This document shows positions 10,241 through 21,245 of a DNA stretch of 64,000 bases, piece by piece (position 1 is the stretch's first letter; each line of letters begins with the position of its first letter). Both the position numbers and the translations under genes were made by a program. The notes below the pieces were generated by a model. The model was not told the origin of the DNA. It was given only the letters and a program-made list of their open reading frames with translations, and made no database searches. The stretch is from Monoplex corrugatus (lineage: Eukaryota; Mollusca; Gastropoda; Littorinimorpha; Ranellidae). The DNA is taken from NCBI GenBank assembly GCA_030674185.1, contig JAPXFY010000031.1, forward strand, positions 37,743,862 through 37,807,861, given 5' to 3'.

Positions 10241-10490
10241 GTATATATGAAAGACAAGCAACATTTATAGGACATTTTATGGGGAAAGAGAAATTAGAGC
10301 GCCTGGTCACAATAAGAAAGCTGGAGGGAAAGAGCACCAAGTAAACACAGGGAGAAACTATTGGATGGCCTTGCAGAGTAGCTGAGAACAGAGAGAGTGG
10401 GAGATGTACTTGCAGCAACAAGGGATAGATTCGTGTTGAGGGCTATGATCGCCAACACCATGCGGCGGGGCACATGATGATGACGGCAAG
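10240..10490 (+). mobile_element. Truncated LINE 3' end
   Basis: GACAAGCAACATTTATAGGA through AGGGCTATGATCGCCAACAC and GATGATGACG is collinear with 6571-6797 of the LINE fragment. It lacks the upstream reverse transcriptase region and has many stops. Confidence 0.75.
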
Positions 10491-10544
10491 AAAGACAGCA
10501 AAGAACAAAGATTTGAAATTTAAGAGAGAAAAAAAAAGACAGAC

Positions 10545-10667
10545 TTGCCTTGATGTTTCAATGAGCATGAGATAATGCATTTATTTCTGTGTTGACTGTG
10601 TGCAGTTTGCCTTGATGTTTCAATGAGCATGAGATAATGCATTTATTTCTGTGTTGAATGTGTGCAG
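10545..10667 (+). repeat. Tandem duplication of a 3' splice-site region
   Basis: Two 61-bp copies (10545-10605 and 10607-10667) differ at one base. Each runs from TTGCCTTGATGTTTCAATGA to a GTGTGCAG acceptor. The second CAG is used by exon 10668-10787; the first is a spare acceptor 62 nt upstream. Confidence 0.9.
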
Positions 10668-10787
10668 TGTGGTGATGGGGGTGGAGATGGTGAAGAAGGG
10701 AAGACAGTTGGAGGCCATTCAGCACCTCAACATGGCTTTGAAGATCGACCCTTTTCACGCTGAAGCCTTGGTGGCTAGGGGTGCTGT
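10668..10787 (+). CDS. TTC14: TTC14 exon (first TPR)
   Basis: The exon has 120 nt. A split Ser is followed by [39 protein letters not shown], with GT left over. The pattern (G-x-x-x-G-R...A...NxAL.IDP...A...RG) is a classic TPR helix pair, and EALVARGA is conserved in TTC14. Acceptor GTGTGCAG; donor GTAAGT. Confidence 0.94.
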
Positions 10788-12070
10788 GTAAGTTTCTGTG
10801 TGTGTGTGGGTGTTGGTGGGAGGGGTGGGGGTGGGGGACAGTTGAGGCCATCCGGAAGTAGGAGTTCAAATTTGCCCATTTCTGTCATGGTCCTGATGTT
10901 ACAGGTGCGAACAGTTACAATATCTCTCTTTGTCTTAAGTTCTGATGAGGAGACTTGACACGACTGCTTCTTACCACTTCCATCGGATACATTTGTATTG
11001 TCATCACAGTGGTGGCCCACGGTCACAGACTCTTCCTCACCAGTTGCTACTGAGTTCTGTCCCTCCCTAGGGCTCTAGAAGGTGCAGAACTTACCGTTTC
11101 TCTTACTACGTTGTGGCCACATTTGCTAGTTTTAGCAAATTTATGACCAGTAGTTTGCCAGTGGAAGCGCGGTGCATGTACTATACAGTGATCCTGACCT
11201 TTGTTTCCGAAGAAATTATCTGCCCATGAAGACAAAATCTGGTTCCATAGATTCTTCAGTCACCTTCTGACTTCATCCATCCCCTGCTGTCAGGATTTCA
11301 CCGGAGCCCTGTTAATCAGCATCATTTCAGGGTGTAATATTTTGTGGAAATATCCGTTAAAAAAACTCATAACTGCTCACAATAGAAACAAAAAAACAAA
11401 CAAAAAAACAAAGGAAAAAATAGAAGACATGGCCCTCCTGATGAAATCTAATAGTATTCAGACTTCGTATGACCACTTATTGACAGATCACTGATGGTTG
11501 ACGAGCTACAAAGAGCCGCAGTGTACTATAAAAGTACTAGTGCGCAAACTGGCTTGACCCTCTCACGTCGTCCATTGCTGCCTCGCCCCCCACCCCTATC
11601 CCCTCTCTGTCACCCTAGTCCTCTGCTTGCCACTTCTAATATTACTCACTGGAAGTGGTGGGTTATTCTACAGTGACCTAACTGTATATTTCAACAGTTG
11701 GAAGGTGTTGGCTGGCTGCCAGTATTGCCTGCGGCCACAAACCTTTTGTGTCACATACTCATAGGATCAGTACTTTTCGAGTTGGGTCTGTCTGGTGCAC
11801 ATTTCATACCAACAGCGAGTAACTACTGCTGTTTTCAATCTCTTTTTGTGTCAGAATTGTCTTCTGAATCATCCTATAGTCATTTATGAGTTCTTGACTC
11901 AACTCACATGATTTCAGAGGGTGAAAACTCGTGGGATTGCAAGATGCTGAAAACCAGATTCTATTCTCAGATAAATAAAACCAATCTGGTAAGGGTTGCA
12001 TAGGTCAAAAAGTTATGTAAGGGAAGTCAGTCACTTCTGTGAACTCTCTCTAAGACTGACAACATCAGTC

Positions 12071-12203
12071 AGTGCTTCTCTCCCATTTGCATTAGGCTGA
12101 AACGTGTGTCAAACTATCTCTGTAAATTTTACGTTTGTGTGCATCACAGAAGGCTCTGAGAGCTCCGTAAATATTACGGTAGCGGCACTTATGGGATTAA
12201 TAG
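12071..12203 (+). repeat. Dispersed repeat, pair with 2752-2880
   Basis: Shares CTCTCCCATTTGCATTAGGC, GTGTGTCAAACTA and CTTATGGGATTAAT with the other copy, in the same order. Confidence 0.7.
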
Positions 12204-12526
12204 TATCATCATTTCGATGGTGTCAGCTTTGTGTATCTTAGGTCTCTCTTCTCCTCATTCCCAGTTATGACCATGCCAGCGCATTGGGTTTCATGCAGAC
12301 TCAGGGGATCTGCCAGATAATTGTGGGCAGATTTGGGTGGAGCGCATATGGAACTGTCATAGTGCAACGAATCCCTTTTGAACAGACTACACACTCCAAA
12401 CTGAACCGACTGTTACTGCAGCATTCTGTTCTTTTCTGGGTTTTTTTGTTTTTGTTTTTGTTTTTTTGTTCTTTTGTATTAATGGTCTCAACCCTGATAA
12501 ACAGCGTTGAGGATCAGAGTCATGCT

Positions 12527-13225
12527 TGCTACAGTTTCTGTTTCTGTTCCTGTTTCACTTTCTGTTCTGTTTCTGTTTCACTTTCTGTTTCTGTTCCTGT
12601 TTCACTTTCTGTTTCTGTTTCCTTTCTGTTTCACTTTCTGTTCCTGTTTCACTTTCTGTTTCAGTTTTTCTGTTCCTGTTTCACTTTCTGTTTCTGTTTC
12701 ACTTTCTGTTTCTGTTTCACTTTCTGTTTCTGTTCCTGTTTCACTTTCTGTTTCTGTTTCACTTTCTGTTTCTGTTCCTGTTTCACTTTCTGTTTCTGTT
12801 CCTGTTTCACTTTCTGTTTCTGTTTCACTTTCTGTTTCTGTTCCTGTTTCACTTTCTGTTCCTGTTCCTGTTTCACTTTCTGTTTCTGTTTCACTTTCTG
12901 TTTCTGTTCCTGTTTCACTTTCTGTTTCTGTTCCTGTTTCACTTTCTGTTTCTGTTCCTGTTTCACTTTCTGTTTCTGTTTCAACTTTCTGTTTCTGTTT
13001 CACTTTCTGTTCCTGTTTCACTTTCTGTTTCTGTTTCACTTTCTGTTTCTGTTTCACTTTCTGTTTCTGTTTCACTTTCTGTTCCTGTTTCACTTTCTGT
13101 TTCTGTTCCTGTTTCACTTTCTGTTTCTGTTTCACTTTCTGTTTCTGTTTCACTTTCTGTTCCTGTTTCACTTTCTGTTTCTGTTTCACTTTCTGTTTCT
13201 GTTTCTGTTTCTGTTTCACTTTCTC
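12527..13225. repeat. Minisatellite, about 18-bp pyrimidine-rich unit
   Basis: Mixed units TTTCACTTTCTGTTTCTG and TTTCACTTTCTGTTCCTG with 6-bp (TTTCTG/TTCCTG) additions, about 39 copies. All three plus frames stay open because no unit contains a stop; none is a gene. Confidence 0.93.
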
Positions 13226-13563
13226 AAGATGACGTCTCCGTGCTTGGAACGAATTCCATATGCACTAACATTGTAGGCGCCATGTGTATGGTGATCATGG
13301 CACAAGCCTTACTGCGCGTAAACCCATGAGCTGGCCAGGTCCTGAGGCCCTACCTAGGCTATGTATTACCTAGTCTATAGTTCATACTGATATTGTATCA
13401 GCCTGTCACTGGAATAATCTTGGTTACATGTAAATGGCATGTGTATCTGTGTATCTTATCTTCGAAAAAGGGACATGTATATAAAGTAAATAAATAAATG
13501 ATTAAAGGTCTAAATCACAACACAACTAGCTATTCTGATAAAACTTGTCTCACATGACAGAAG

Positions 13564-13618
<55 letters not shown>
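13564..13618. repeat. Pure poly(C) tract, 55 bp
   Basis: 55 consecutive C on the coding strand, 63 bp upstream of exon 13682-13804. The run length may be an assembly estimate. Confidence 0.85.
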
Positions 13619-13620
<2 letters not shown>

Positions 13621-13681
13621 AGTCAGTGGACAAAGCCTCAGCTAAGACCCGTTATAAAAGCCTTGAGGACTGATGTTTCAG

Positions 13682-13804
13682 CTACGCAAATAATGCCGCT
13701 TTCCACAAGGCAGTGGGGGACTTTGAGAAAGCCCTGGAAGGAGACCCGAAGCACGTCAACGCTAGAAAATACCTCCTGGAGACCAAGATAGCCTGCGCTC
13801 GCCG
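13682..13804 (+). CDS. TTC14: TTC14 exon (second TPR)
   Basis: The exon has 123 nt. A split Val is followed by YANNAAFHKAVGDFEKALEG DPKHVNARKYLLETKIACAR, with CG left over. It is a TPR helix pair (YANxxxFxKAVxDFEKAL...P..xNARKYL) and NARKYL is diagnostic of TTC14. Acceptor GATGTTTCAG; donor GTGAGG. An extension of the frame into the intron soon meets a stop. Confidence 0.94.
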
Positions 13805-13858
13805 GTGAGGACTGGTTATGTTTGATTTTGTTTGGACGGGGAGGGGGGGGGGAATCCT

Positions 13859-13939
13859 CTAACCTTTTCATTCCCTAACCCAGTCCAACAGCTTCTTGCA
13901 GAGAGAGCTGGTGCATAGCTATTCAGTGACAGGATTAAT
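13859..13939. mobile_element. Degenerate piggyBac-like fold-back MITE
   Basis: CTAACCTTTTCATTCCCTAA ... AGCTTCTTGCAGAGAGAGCT ... GGATTAAT keeps the outline of the compact palindrome with many changes. Confidence 0.45.
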
Positions 13940-14009
13940 CTAAGGAATCCAGGCCATTGTATGACAGTAAACCTTACCTTTTTTGAGTTAGATAGAGTAT
14001 TCATTATCA

Positions 14010-14215
14010 GATTTTTTGGCTCTCACTGGCACCTACCCAGAGTTGAACATGCTGTGGACTTGTTAGGAAGGTGTGGACCACACAGTCACGTTTACCTACC
14101 TTATATTTCCTGACCAACACTGCAGGTGTCTGTATCTCTTGGGCATGGTTAGTGCAAGGGTATAGTATGGCATTAGTGTAGAGTACACCCCTATCACGCA
14201 GTCTCCATTCCTGAC
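14010..14215 (+). mobile_element. SINE body fragment, head missing
   Basis: TTTTTTGGCTCTCACTGGCA, CCTACCCAGAGTTGAACATG and CTGCAGGTGTCTGTATCTCT match the body of the SINE at 23640-23830 in order. Confidence 0.7.
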
Positions 14216-14239
14216 TGCTTGTGTATGAAGTGGTAAAGT

Positions 14240-14254
14240 TTGTGTTCGAGGGAG

Positions 14255-14329
<75 letters not shown>

Positions 14330-14551
14330 ATTTGAGTGTGCGTTTGAGTGTGTATGTGTGAGAAAGAGAGAGAATCTTGCTCAGTATTACTGCGTGTGTG
14401 TTTGAGGGTGTATGTGTATGAGGGAGAGATTTGTGCTCAGTATTATTGTGCATGTATGTGTGTGTATGTGTAAGTGTGTGTGAGAGTCTTGCTCAGTATT
14501 ACTGTGTATGTGTGTGTGTATGTGTGTGTGTAAGTCTTGCTCAATATTACT

Positions 14552-14602
<51 letters not shown>

Positions 14603-14650
14603 GCTCAGTATTACTGTATGTGTGTGTGTATGTGTGTGTGTGAGAGTATT
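14240..14650. repeat. (GT)n-rich tract with a 60-100-bp periodic motif
   Basis: A pure (GT)n run (14258-14330) is followed by alternating GT tracts and the recurring phrase TTGCTCAGTATTACTGTGTG (about five copies). It lies just upstream of exon 14684-14798. Confidence 0.85.
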
Positions 14651-14683
14651 GCTCAGTATTACAACGTCTCCTTGCTGTTTCAG

Positions 14684-14798
14684 TCATGAAGAGGAAGAGA
14701 ACCTGGAAGAAGCAATAGACAACTATAGAGATGTGCTGAAAATTGATCCACAGTCGAAAGAAGCCCGGTCTGGTTTGGAGAAATGTCGACGTCTTCAG
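14684..14798 (+). CDS. TTC14: TTC14 exon (third TPR)
   Basis: The exon has 115 nt. A split Arg is followed by HEEEENLEEAIDNYRDVLKI DPQSKEARSGLEKCRRLQ, ending in phase 0. ENLEEAIDNYRDVLKIDP is a TPR; GLEKCRRLQ corresponds to the A.LQKLHKYMQ end of the vertebrate TPR block. Acceptor TTGCTGTTTCAG; donor GTAGCA. Confidence 0.93.
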
Positions 14799-14801
14799 GT
14801 A

Positions 14802-15032
14802 GCATGGTGGTGTGTGTGTGTGTATGGGGGGGTAGGTGGGGATGAGTGGTGGGTATGTGTGTGATGGTGGTGGTGGTGGTGGGTGGGTGGTGGGATGTGT
14901 GGGTGTGTCTGTGTGTAGTGGTGGTGGGGTATGGTGTTGTGTTGGGGTGTGTGTGTGTGTGTGTGGTGAGAGAGTGAGGATGATGGTGTGGGTGTGTTAT
15001 GTATGGGGATGGTGGGGGGGGGGGGGTGAGGA
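14802..15032. repeat. G-rich GGT/GT low-complexity tract
   Basis: TGG/GT-rich sequence with runs of G up to 12 (15014-15025), directly after the donor of exon 14684-14798. Confidence 0.8.
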
Positions 15033-15226
15033 GATATGCTCACCTGCCCAGTGCTATGCTTTTGGCGTAGCATGTGGATATCAGTTTGTTACGCTGTCAT
15101 GCTTATGTTCTGATTGTTATGTTGAGATTGTGGGGTGTGCGGGTGGTAATCAAGGATAAAAGTGTGTGTTGTGCGTGAGTGGAATGGCCACTATGATGCT
15201 GAGGCATAGCTATATTGTTATTACCA

Positions 15227-15320
15227 TGATGATGATGATGGAGATGAAGAAGAAGAAGAAGAAGATGATAAAATAAAAGAAGAAGGAGGAGAAGAAGAAG
15301 AGGATGATGATGATGATTAA
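15227..15320. repeat. (GAT)n/(GAA)n trinucleotide tract
   Basis: GATGATGATG, then GAAGAAGAAG and GGAGGAG runs, then GATGATGATGAT. Confidence 0.85.
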
Positions 15321-15545
15321 TATTTAAAGCCCGGCAGACTGTGCGGAGCTGTATCGTGTTAACAACCATCTCAAACCACACACAACAACCTTGTTGAAAG
15401 AAAAACAAGATCTTTGAAAAGAAAAGTAAATACCCATATCAATGCATTTGCATACGTAATATAAGTATATCCCTCGCGTTTATCAGTCTGCCCACTTTAT
15501 CACCAGGTGGTTAAGAAAGACACTGAATACTCTGAATACATTGTA
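15319..15545 (-). mobile_element. 530-bp dispersed element, left part, flanking the 30-bp array
   Basis: TTTAAAGCCCGGCAGACTGT, CCCATATCAATGCATTTGCA and the TTATCACCAGGTGGTTAAGA region are collinear with the minus-orientation copy at 62583-62790. The element then passes into the 30-bp array. Confidence 0.75.
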
Positions 15546-17290
15546 AACATAACAAAGTACAGTAAACTATGTATAACATAATAAGTATAATAAACCTTGT
15601 ATAAACATAACTGAGTACACTAAACTTTGTATAAACATACCTATGTGCATTAAGCCATGCATAAACATACCTAAGTACACTAAGCCATGTATAAACATAA
15701 CTAAGTACAATAAACCTTGTATAAACATAACTAAGTACACTAAACTTTGTATAAATATAACTAAGTCCACTAAATTATGTATAAACATACTTAAGTACGC
15801 TAAACCTTGTATAAGCATAACTAAGTACGCTAAACCTTGTATAAATATAACTAAGTATACTAAACCATGTATAAACATAACTAAATACAATAAACCTTGT
15901 ATAAACATAACTAAGTACACTAAACCTTGTATAAACATAACTAAGTACACTAAAACATGTATAAACATAACTAAGTACACTAAACCTTGTATAAACATAA
16001 CTTACAATAAACCTTGTGTAAACATAACTGAGTACAATAAACCTTGTATAACATAACTAAGTCCACTAAAACATGTATAAACATAACTAAGTACACTAAA
16101 ACATGTATAAACATAACTAAGTATACTAAACCTTATATAAACATAACTAAGTACACCAAACCTTAGATAAACATAACTAAGTACACCAAACCTTATATAA
16201 ACATAACTAAGTATACTAAACCTTGTATAAACATACTAAGTACAATAAACCTGTATAAACATAACTAAGTACACCAAATCTTATATAAACATAACTAAGT
16301 ACACTAAACCTTGTATAAACATAACTAAGTACAATAAACCATGTATAAACATAACTAAGTCCACTAAAACATGTATAAACATAACTAAGTCACCTAAAAC
16401 ATGTATAAACATAACTAAGTATACTAAACCTTGTATAAACATAACTAAGTACACCAAACCTTATATAAACATAACTAAGTACACCAAACCTTATATAAAC
16501 ATAACTAAGTATACTAAACCTTGTATAAACATACCTAAGTACAATAAACCATGTATAAACATAACTAAGTACACCAAACTTATATAAACATAACTAAGTA
16601 CACTAAACCTTGTATAAAAACTAAGTACACTAAACCTTATATAAACATAACTAAGTACACTAAAACATGTATAAACATACTAGTATACTAAACCTTGTAT
16701 AAACATAACTAAGTACACTAAACCTTATATAAACATAACTAAGTACTCTAAACCTTGTATAAACATACCTAAGTACAATAAACCTTGTATAAATATAACT
16801 AAGTACACTAAAACATGTATAAACATAACTAAGTACACTAAACCTTGTATAAACATAACTAAGTACACTAAGCCATTATAAAATACTAAGTACACTAAGC
16901 CATGTATAAACATACCTAAGTGCACTAAACCATGTATAAACATAACTAAGTACACTAAGCCATGTATACACATGACTAAGTACACTAAGCATGTATAACA
17001 TAACTAAGTATACTAACATTGTATAAACATACCTAAGTATACTAAACCGTGTATAAATATAGCTAAGTCCACTAAACCATGTATAAACATACCTAAGTAC
17101 ACTAAACTTTGTATAAACATAACTTAAGTACATTAAACCTTGTATAAACTTGATAAGTAAACCATATACAAACATAACTAAGTACACTAACCTTGTATAA
17201 ACACAACTAAATACACTATAAACACAAGTTAATACACTGAATGTTGTATAAACTTGACTAAATGCACTAAACCGTGTATAAACACAACTA
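15545..17290. repeat. Minisatellite, 30-bp unit, about 58 copies
   Basis: The unit is ATAAACATAACTAAGTACAC plus TAAACCTTGT, with many T/C and indel variants. The unit matches the single-copy segment AAACATAACTAAGGACACTA AAACATATATA in the dispersed element at about 62788-62820, so it is an expansion of that segment. Confidence 0.93.
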
Positions 17291-17746
17291 AGAAGCACAC
17301 AGAAATAAGTTCACTTCAGAGTTTGGTGATCAATATTTAGTCATAACACAGACAGACAGTGGTTTTCACCATCAACTATGATCCATTTTTACATAATTTT
17401 ACAGAATTTGACACTCTCATTAAAAATTAATCACTCAGCAACTTTGGTTGAGTCACTCTCAGTTGAAATGAATGCTTGGAGAATTGTTTCAAATACCGAT
17501 TTCAACCAATCCACTCTGGTTTGGATCAAGGGACATTACTACATAAGACTGCAGATTTGAAGTCTGTGAGTTTCTTCCCTTAGACTGTTGTGGTGGTGTG
17601 TTGTTTTGGTTCAGAACTTGGTGTTCTATGTTCGTGCTATGTGGTGAATGGAATACCACGCATGCATATAGATCTGGTTGCAACATTGTCTGTGTTGCTC
17701 TGTCTTCATACGTGCATGTATGGTTGTGAAAAAGTTAAGACCTGAT

Positions 17747-18393
17747 TTAACCTGTTCAGTGCTTCCGACCGAATATTCGGTCAGCGACTTTTCTTATTTT
17801 AGCCAGAAAACTCCAACACTTTCAGTGATGTATGAGATATCAACGGAAACTTCATTATTCCCTCTATATATAGATGTTAATTATGTATGTGTGATGTTTT
17901 ACGATCTTTTCTGCCCGTGTAATTGAAAATGTGACCCCGTATAGCTAATTACTGTTCAGCGAATGTAAACAATGGTAGACGGACTTTCTTCAACACAGAG
18001 CGTCGATCGGACCTGAAAAACAACTTACGCAGCAGAAGAAGTTGCAGAAATCATTACTTGTGGAGCTGATTCTGATTTGCAGTCTGTTGATAAGAGTGAA
18101 AATGACGATAATTTGGCGCATGCAGGCGATATTTCAGTGTTGATGTCCGAAGTCGGACTTGACCCAGATAAGAGTCGAAGTGACATTACTAGCACTGGCG
18201 ATCGTAAAAACGAAAGTACTGCCGCTCCTGGTGTGTTGTAAAGTATACTGAACAAGAAAATTTATACTGTTGTGGGGTTTTCTGGGCTCGATGAAGCGAT
18301 ATGATTTTTTAAAAATTTTAAGTCGAGACGTTTAAAACTCTGTGGCACAGGCGATTCACTTTTTTATTTACACTTTGGCAGCGAAAGGGTTAA
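17747..18393 (+). mobile_element. piggyBac-type transposon remnant (647 bp)
   Basis: Left end TTAACCTGTTCAGTGCTTCC and right end (complement) TTAACCCTTTCGCTGCC pair at about 12 of 17 bases; TTAA is at both ends, as for piggyBac. Inside, the plus frame from about 18022 to 18241 reads TYAAEEVAEIITCGADSD, SENDDNLAHAGDISVLMSEV and ends GVL-stop. It is acidic, like the N-terminal region of piggyBac transposases; the DDE catalytic part is absent. An internally deleted, non-autonomous element. Confidence 0.65.
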
Positions 18394-18677
18394 AGGAATT
18401 GACTGAACCTGAATGTCTAGTACAGACAGGGAGTTCATTCTATTTTACAGGACCTTGGTTAGCATATCTACACTTACTAAAAAAAGATTTTGTTTTTAAG
18501 GATGGAACACAAAGCAGATTTTGTTTTTAAGGATGGAACACAAAGCATTCTGGAATAAGAAGAGCAAAGCTTTCTGCATGGGGTGTGTATGTTATCTATC
18601 AATGTCAAAGAGATATTGAGGGCATGTTCTAGAGACAGATATGAAGCTAGTGAGGACAGTTTGTAATTGATTCAAGA

Positions 18678-18871
18678 TTAACCTTTTGACTTCCCCACCC
18701 TATCTGCCAGCATCCTGCATTGTTAGCCATGACAGCAAAGCAAACATTTTAACTCTTTCACTCCTTCATCCTATCCACCAGCTTCCTGCAGGAGGCTGGT
18801 GGATAGGATGAGGGAGTGAATGGGTTAAGTTTTTGCAGCTTATGGACAGGCTTCGGGAGTGAAAGGGTTAA
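18678..18871. mobile_element. piggyBac-like fold-back MITE, composite copy
   Basis: TTAACCTTTTGACTTCCCCA at left, an inner TTAACTCTTTCACTCCTTCA ... GGGAGTGAATGGGTTAA palindrome, and a right arm ending GGGAGTGAAAGGGTTAA. Confidence 0.8.
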
Positions 18872-19714
18872 ACCAGAAGCCAGTGCAGTGATTTGAGAAG
18901 AGGGGAGATATGTTCGTATTGGGAAGATTTAAAAACTTTTTAAGCAGCATGTTTTTTTGTTGTTGTCACTTTCTGGGGCCTATGGAGAAGATATTTTGGA
19001 GAATCAACCAAAGCACGCCACGATAATCAAGACAGAACAAATGAAGAAAAAAAAACCCCAAGAACTTTAACTCTTCTGCAACAACCCCAGGCTCGAGCAT
19101 TTTCTCCCTATGCACACCCTACTGAAAGGCCTATTATTCCCTGGGAACCACCATTTTAGGGCCGATTGAATTAATTTTCATGGAAACCCAGAATGCTTCT
19201 CAAACATGTGTCTTATACCACAAGAAACAGCAATTCTTCATCTTTCCGATGGTATGCATCCTTTTGTTGTAAAACGAATTTTGGGATGTATTATTTGGGC
19301 CACAATTGCATAACCAAACGGAAAGGAAAAATGGACACTGATTTGATACACCAAACCAAAACAAAGCAAAACAAAGTACATAAAGAGCAAACAAACAATA
19401 CTTAGAAAACAAAGAGTAAAAGGGTAAGTTAAAGCATGCATTTAGTGTGTTAGTTGTTCAGCTAAACACAACAAATCAACAAATATAGATAAATAAACAA
19501 GATTATCTGAGACAGTTTCATCTTCCACTCAGCATAAGAAGAGCAACCAAAGTTCATGTTTGTATGTTTGTTTTATTCACTAAGCAACCATTTGTGGTGT
19601 GCACAGCGAAACAACATCAATAAACAGGATTTAGAGGAAACAACATCAATAAACAGGATTTAGAGGAAAGAGACAAACAAGCTCAACATAAACAAACACG
19701 TAACCGCATCGTCT

Positions 19715-19924
19715 GCTTCACCGTCAGATCGGACCTCGATGTTTAGGTCCCGATCTTCCGTCTCGTCTGCAGGTTCGGGGATGTCTGTGATGAAATCCTC
19801 ATCTTCTTCGCTTTCTTCGCAACTGTGGTAATGGTCCACTTCTTCTTCTTCTTCGGATCCAGTTTGAGTTGCGAGTTCGACAGTCTCAATCAAGCTTAGC
19901 CGTGGTTGAAAACGTTTCGACGCC
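19715..19924 (-). CDS. Antisense acidic open frame, possible exon or transposase N-terminus
   Basis: Not recognised. From the ATG at about 19924 it reads MASKRFQPRLSLIETVELAT, QTGSEEEEEVDHYHSCEESE and EDEDFITDIPEPADETED, then NIEVRSDGEADDA. Just after GADDA-type sequence there is a donor-like GTTACG, so it may be a first exon spliced on the minus strand; without splicing the frame runs on to about 19660. Acidic N-termini of this kind occur in piggyBac transposases, which is one candidate. CpG-containing sequence at 20080-20260 lies upstream. It is antisense inside a TTC14 intron. Confidence 0.35.
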
Positions 19925-20544
19925 ATGAAAGTGCGCGGTCGAAGGTCGAAGGTTGATAGAGTCAAACGCAAAGAGACTGAGGGTTGGTCCGAAAAATTCG
20001 CTCTAAACCAATGGAAACACGTTTTATTGAGTCAGACACTGGCTCGAGTGACGTAGGAGATATTTGTGAATTGAAATCAAGTGTGCGTGGGAACATTGAC
20101 AATGGAATAAACCCATAGGAATTTTCCACAAGGCCACCGCGAGCATACTCGCAGAGCGTAAAACAAAGCGGACAGTGCACTGCGAGCCGTCACGCGGGCT
20201 GGCTTCAGCGGTGCTTCTACACACCGCGTGAGGAATCGCAGTGTGTAGCGTAAACGTTAATGGAATCAGTGGAAAGATAATGGCAAATAGCACGATTATT
20301 GTGAAATGAAATGAAATAAAACTTTCATTCTTCAGTGGTGTAGATATCTCACCACTCTCACCTGTTGGCGTCACTGGGTTCAGTGTTGGCTGCTGCACTC
20401 TTTGACACCACCACCACCTCCCTCCAAACCGCTCTGTCTTGACTTTTGTGGACAACTTCTTGAATATTTAGGCCACTTGTGTTGGTTATGTTTTCAGTGT
20501 ACGAGGTTGGATGTCTGCCTTTCTTCCTTTTTGCCTTTTCTTTT

Positions 20545-20965
20545 TCCTTGTTCTTGCTACGTGACACATGGCCAGTGTATTTTAGTTTTGTTGATGTCTG
20601 CTTCTAATTTTCTGGTGGTATCAGGTTCTTCCAGGACGCTTTTATTAGTTCTTCTATCTGTCCATTTGACACGTAGTAGTCTCTGATAAAACCACGTCTG
20701 CTGCCTCAGTTCTTTTGCAGTCGATTTTTCTGAGAGTCCAGGCTTCATAGCCAGGAATGATGATTGGCCAGATCAGATATTTTGAAAGTCTAATTTTCAG
20801 GCCATTTGGTATGCGTCTGTCTTTCCAGATATTGTTGAGTTGGACCATTCTTTGTTTTGCCATTCCATTTCTAATTTTGATACATTTGGAGCAGGTTCCA
20901 TCATCAGTTTTTACAGAACCAAGATATTTAAAATCCTTAACATTTAGTTCCTGTAGAAAATCCAA
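20545..20965 (-). mobile_element. LINE fragment (reverse transcriptase C-terminal region)
   Basis: The minus frame reads MDFLQELNVKDFKYLGSVKT, then IRNGMAKQRMVQLNNIWKDR, RIPNGLKIRLSKYLIWPII, EAWTLRKIDCKRTEAA. FKYLGS and the WTLRKxDCKRxEAA stretch are typical of the region after the reverse transcriptase catalytic core. Same family as 2935-3270. Truncated. Confidence 0.8.
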
Positions 20966-20989
20966 AACAAGTGTGACTGCCCGCGTTCA

Positions 20990-21245
20990 AGCAAACAGGA
21001 ACCAGAAAAACATGAAACAAGAATAAGAACGTATATTTAATACAACCAGACAAAACAGGCACACATTTTTGGCCAACTGGTCTTTGTCAAGCGTAAAATC
21101 ACAAACGCCAGATACAAAAATTAGGTTTGTCTGTTTGTGATCTTACGCTTGACAAAGGCCAGTTGGCCAAAAATTTCTGCCTGTCTTGTCAGGTTGTATT
21201 AAATATGCGTTTTTATTCTTTTTTCATGTTCTTTCTGGTTCCTTT
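20990..21245. repeat. Inverted repeat with about 95-bp arms
   Basis: The left arm (about 20995-21092) holds TTGGCCAACTGGTCTTTGTC AAGCGTAA; the right arm (about 21147-21243) holds its complement TTACGCTTGACAAAGGCCAG TTGGCC. A spacer of about 55 bp allows a hairpin. Related single-arm sequences occur at 9515-9600 and 30440-30545, so this is a dispersed family. Confidence 0.8.

Larger units (their letters stand above)
7176..10667 (+). other. TTC14 intron filled with repeats
   Basis: Contains an internally expanded copy of the 530-bp dispersed element (about 7375-8520), an unexpanded copy (about 8738-9265), unique AT-rich sequence 9265-9570, a 38-bp array (about 9600-10240), a truncated LINE 3' end (about 10240-10490) and a duplicated 3' splice region (10545-10667). 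No coding exon seen. Confidence 0.8.
10788..13681 (+). other. TTC14 intron, mostly non-coding with two arrays
   Basis: 10795-12060 shows no array; isolated open frames there look random. 12071-12203 is a dispersed repeat. 12430-13225 is a pyrimidine-rich minisatellite. 13564-13618 is a pure C run just before the acceptor CTGATGTTTCAG. No exon recognised. Confidence 0.7.

Noticed and set aside
12284..13329. Three overlapping plus frames of 240-330 codons
   Set aside because: Translation of an 18-bp TTTCTG/TTTCAC repeat; no start context or conservation.
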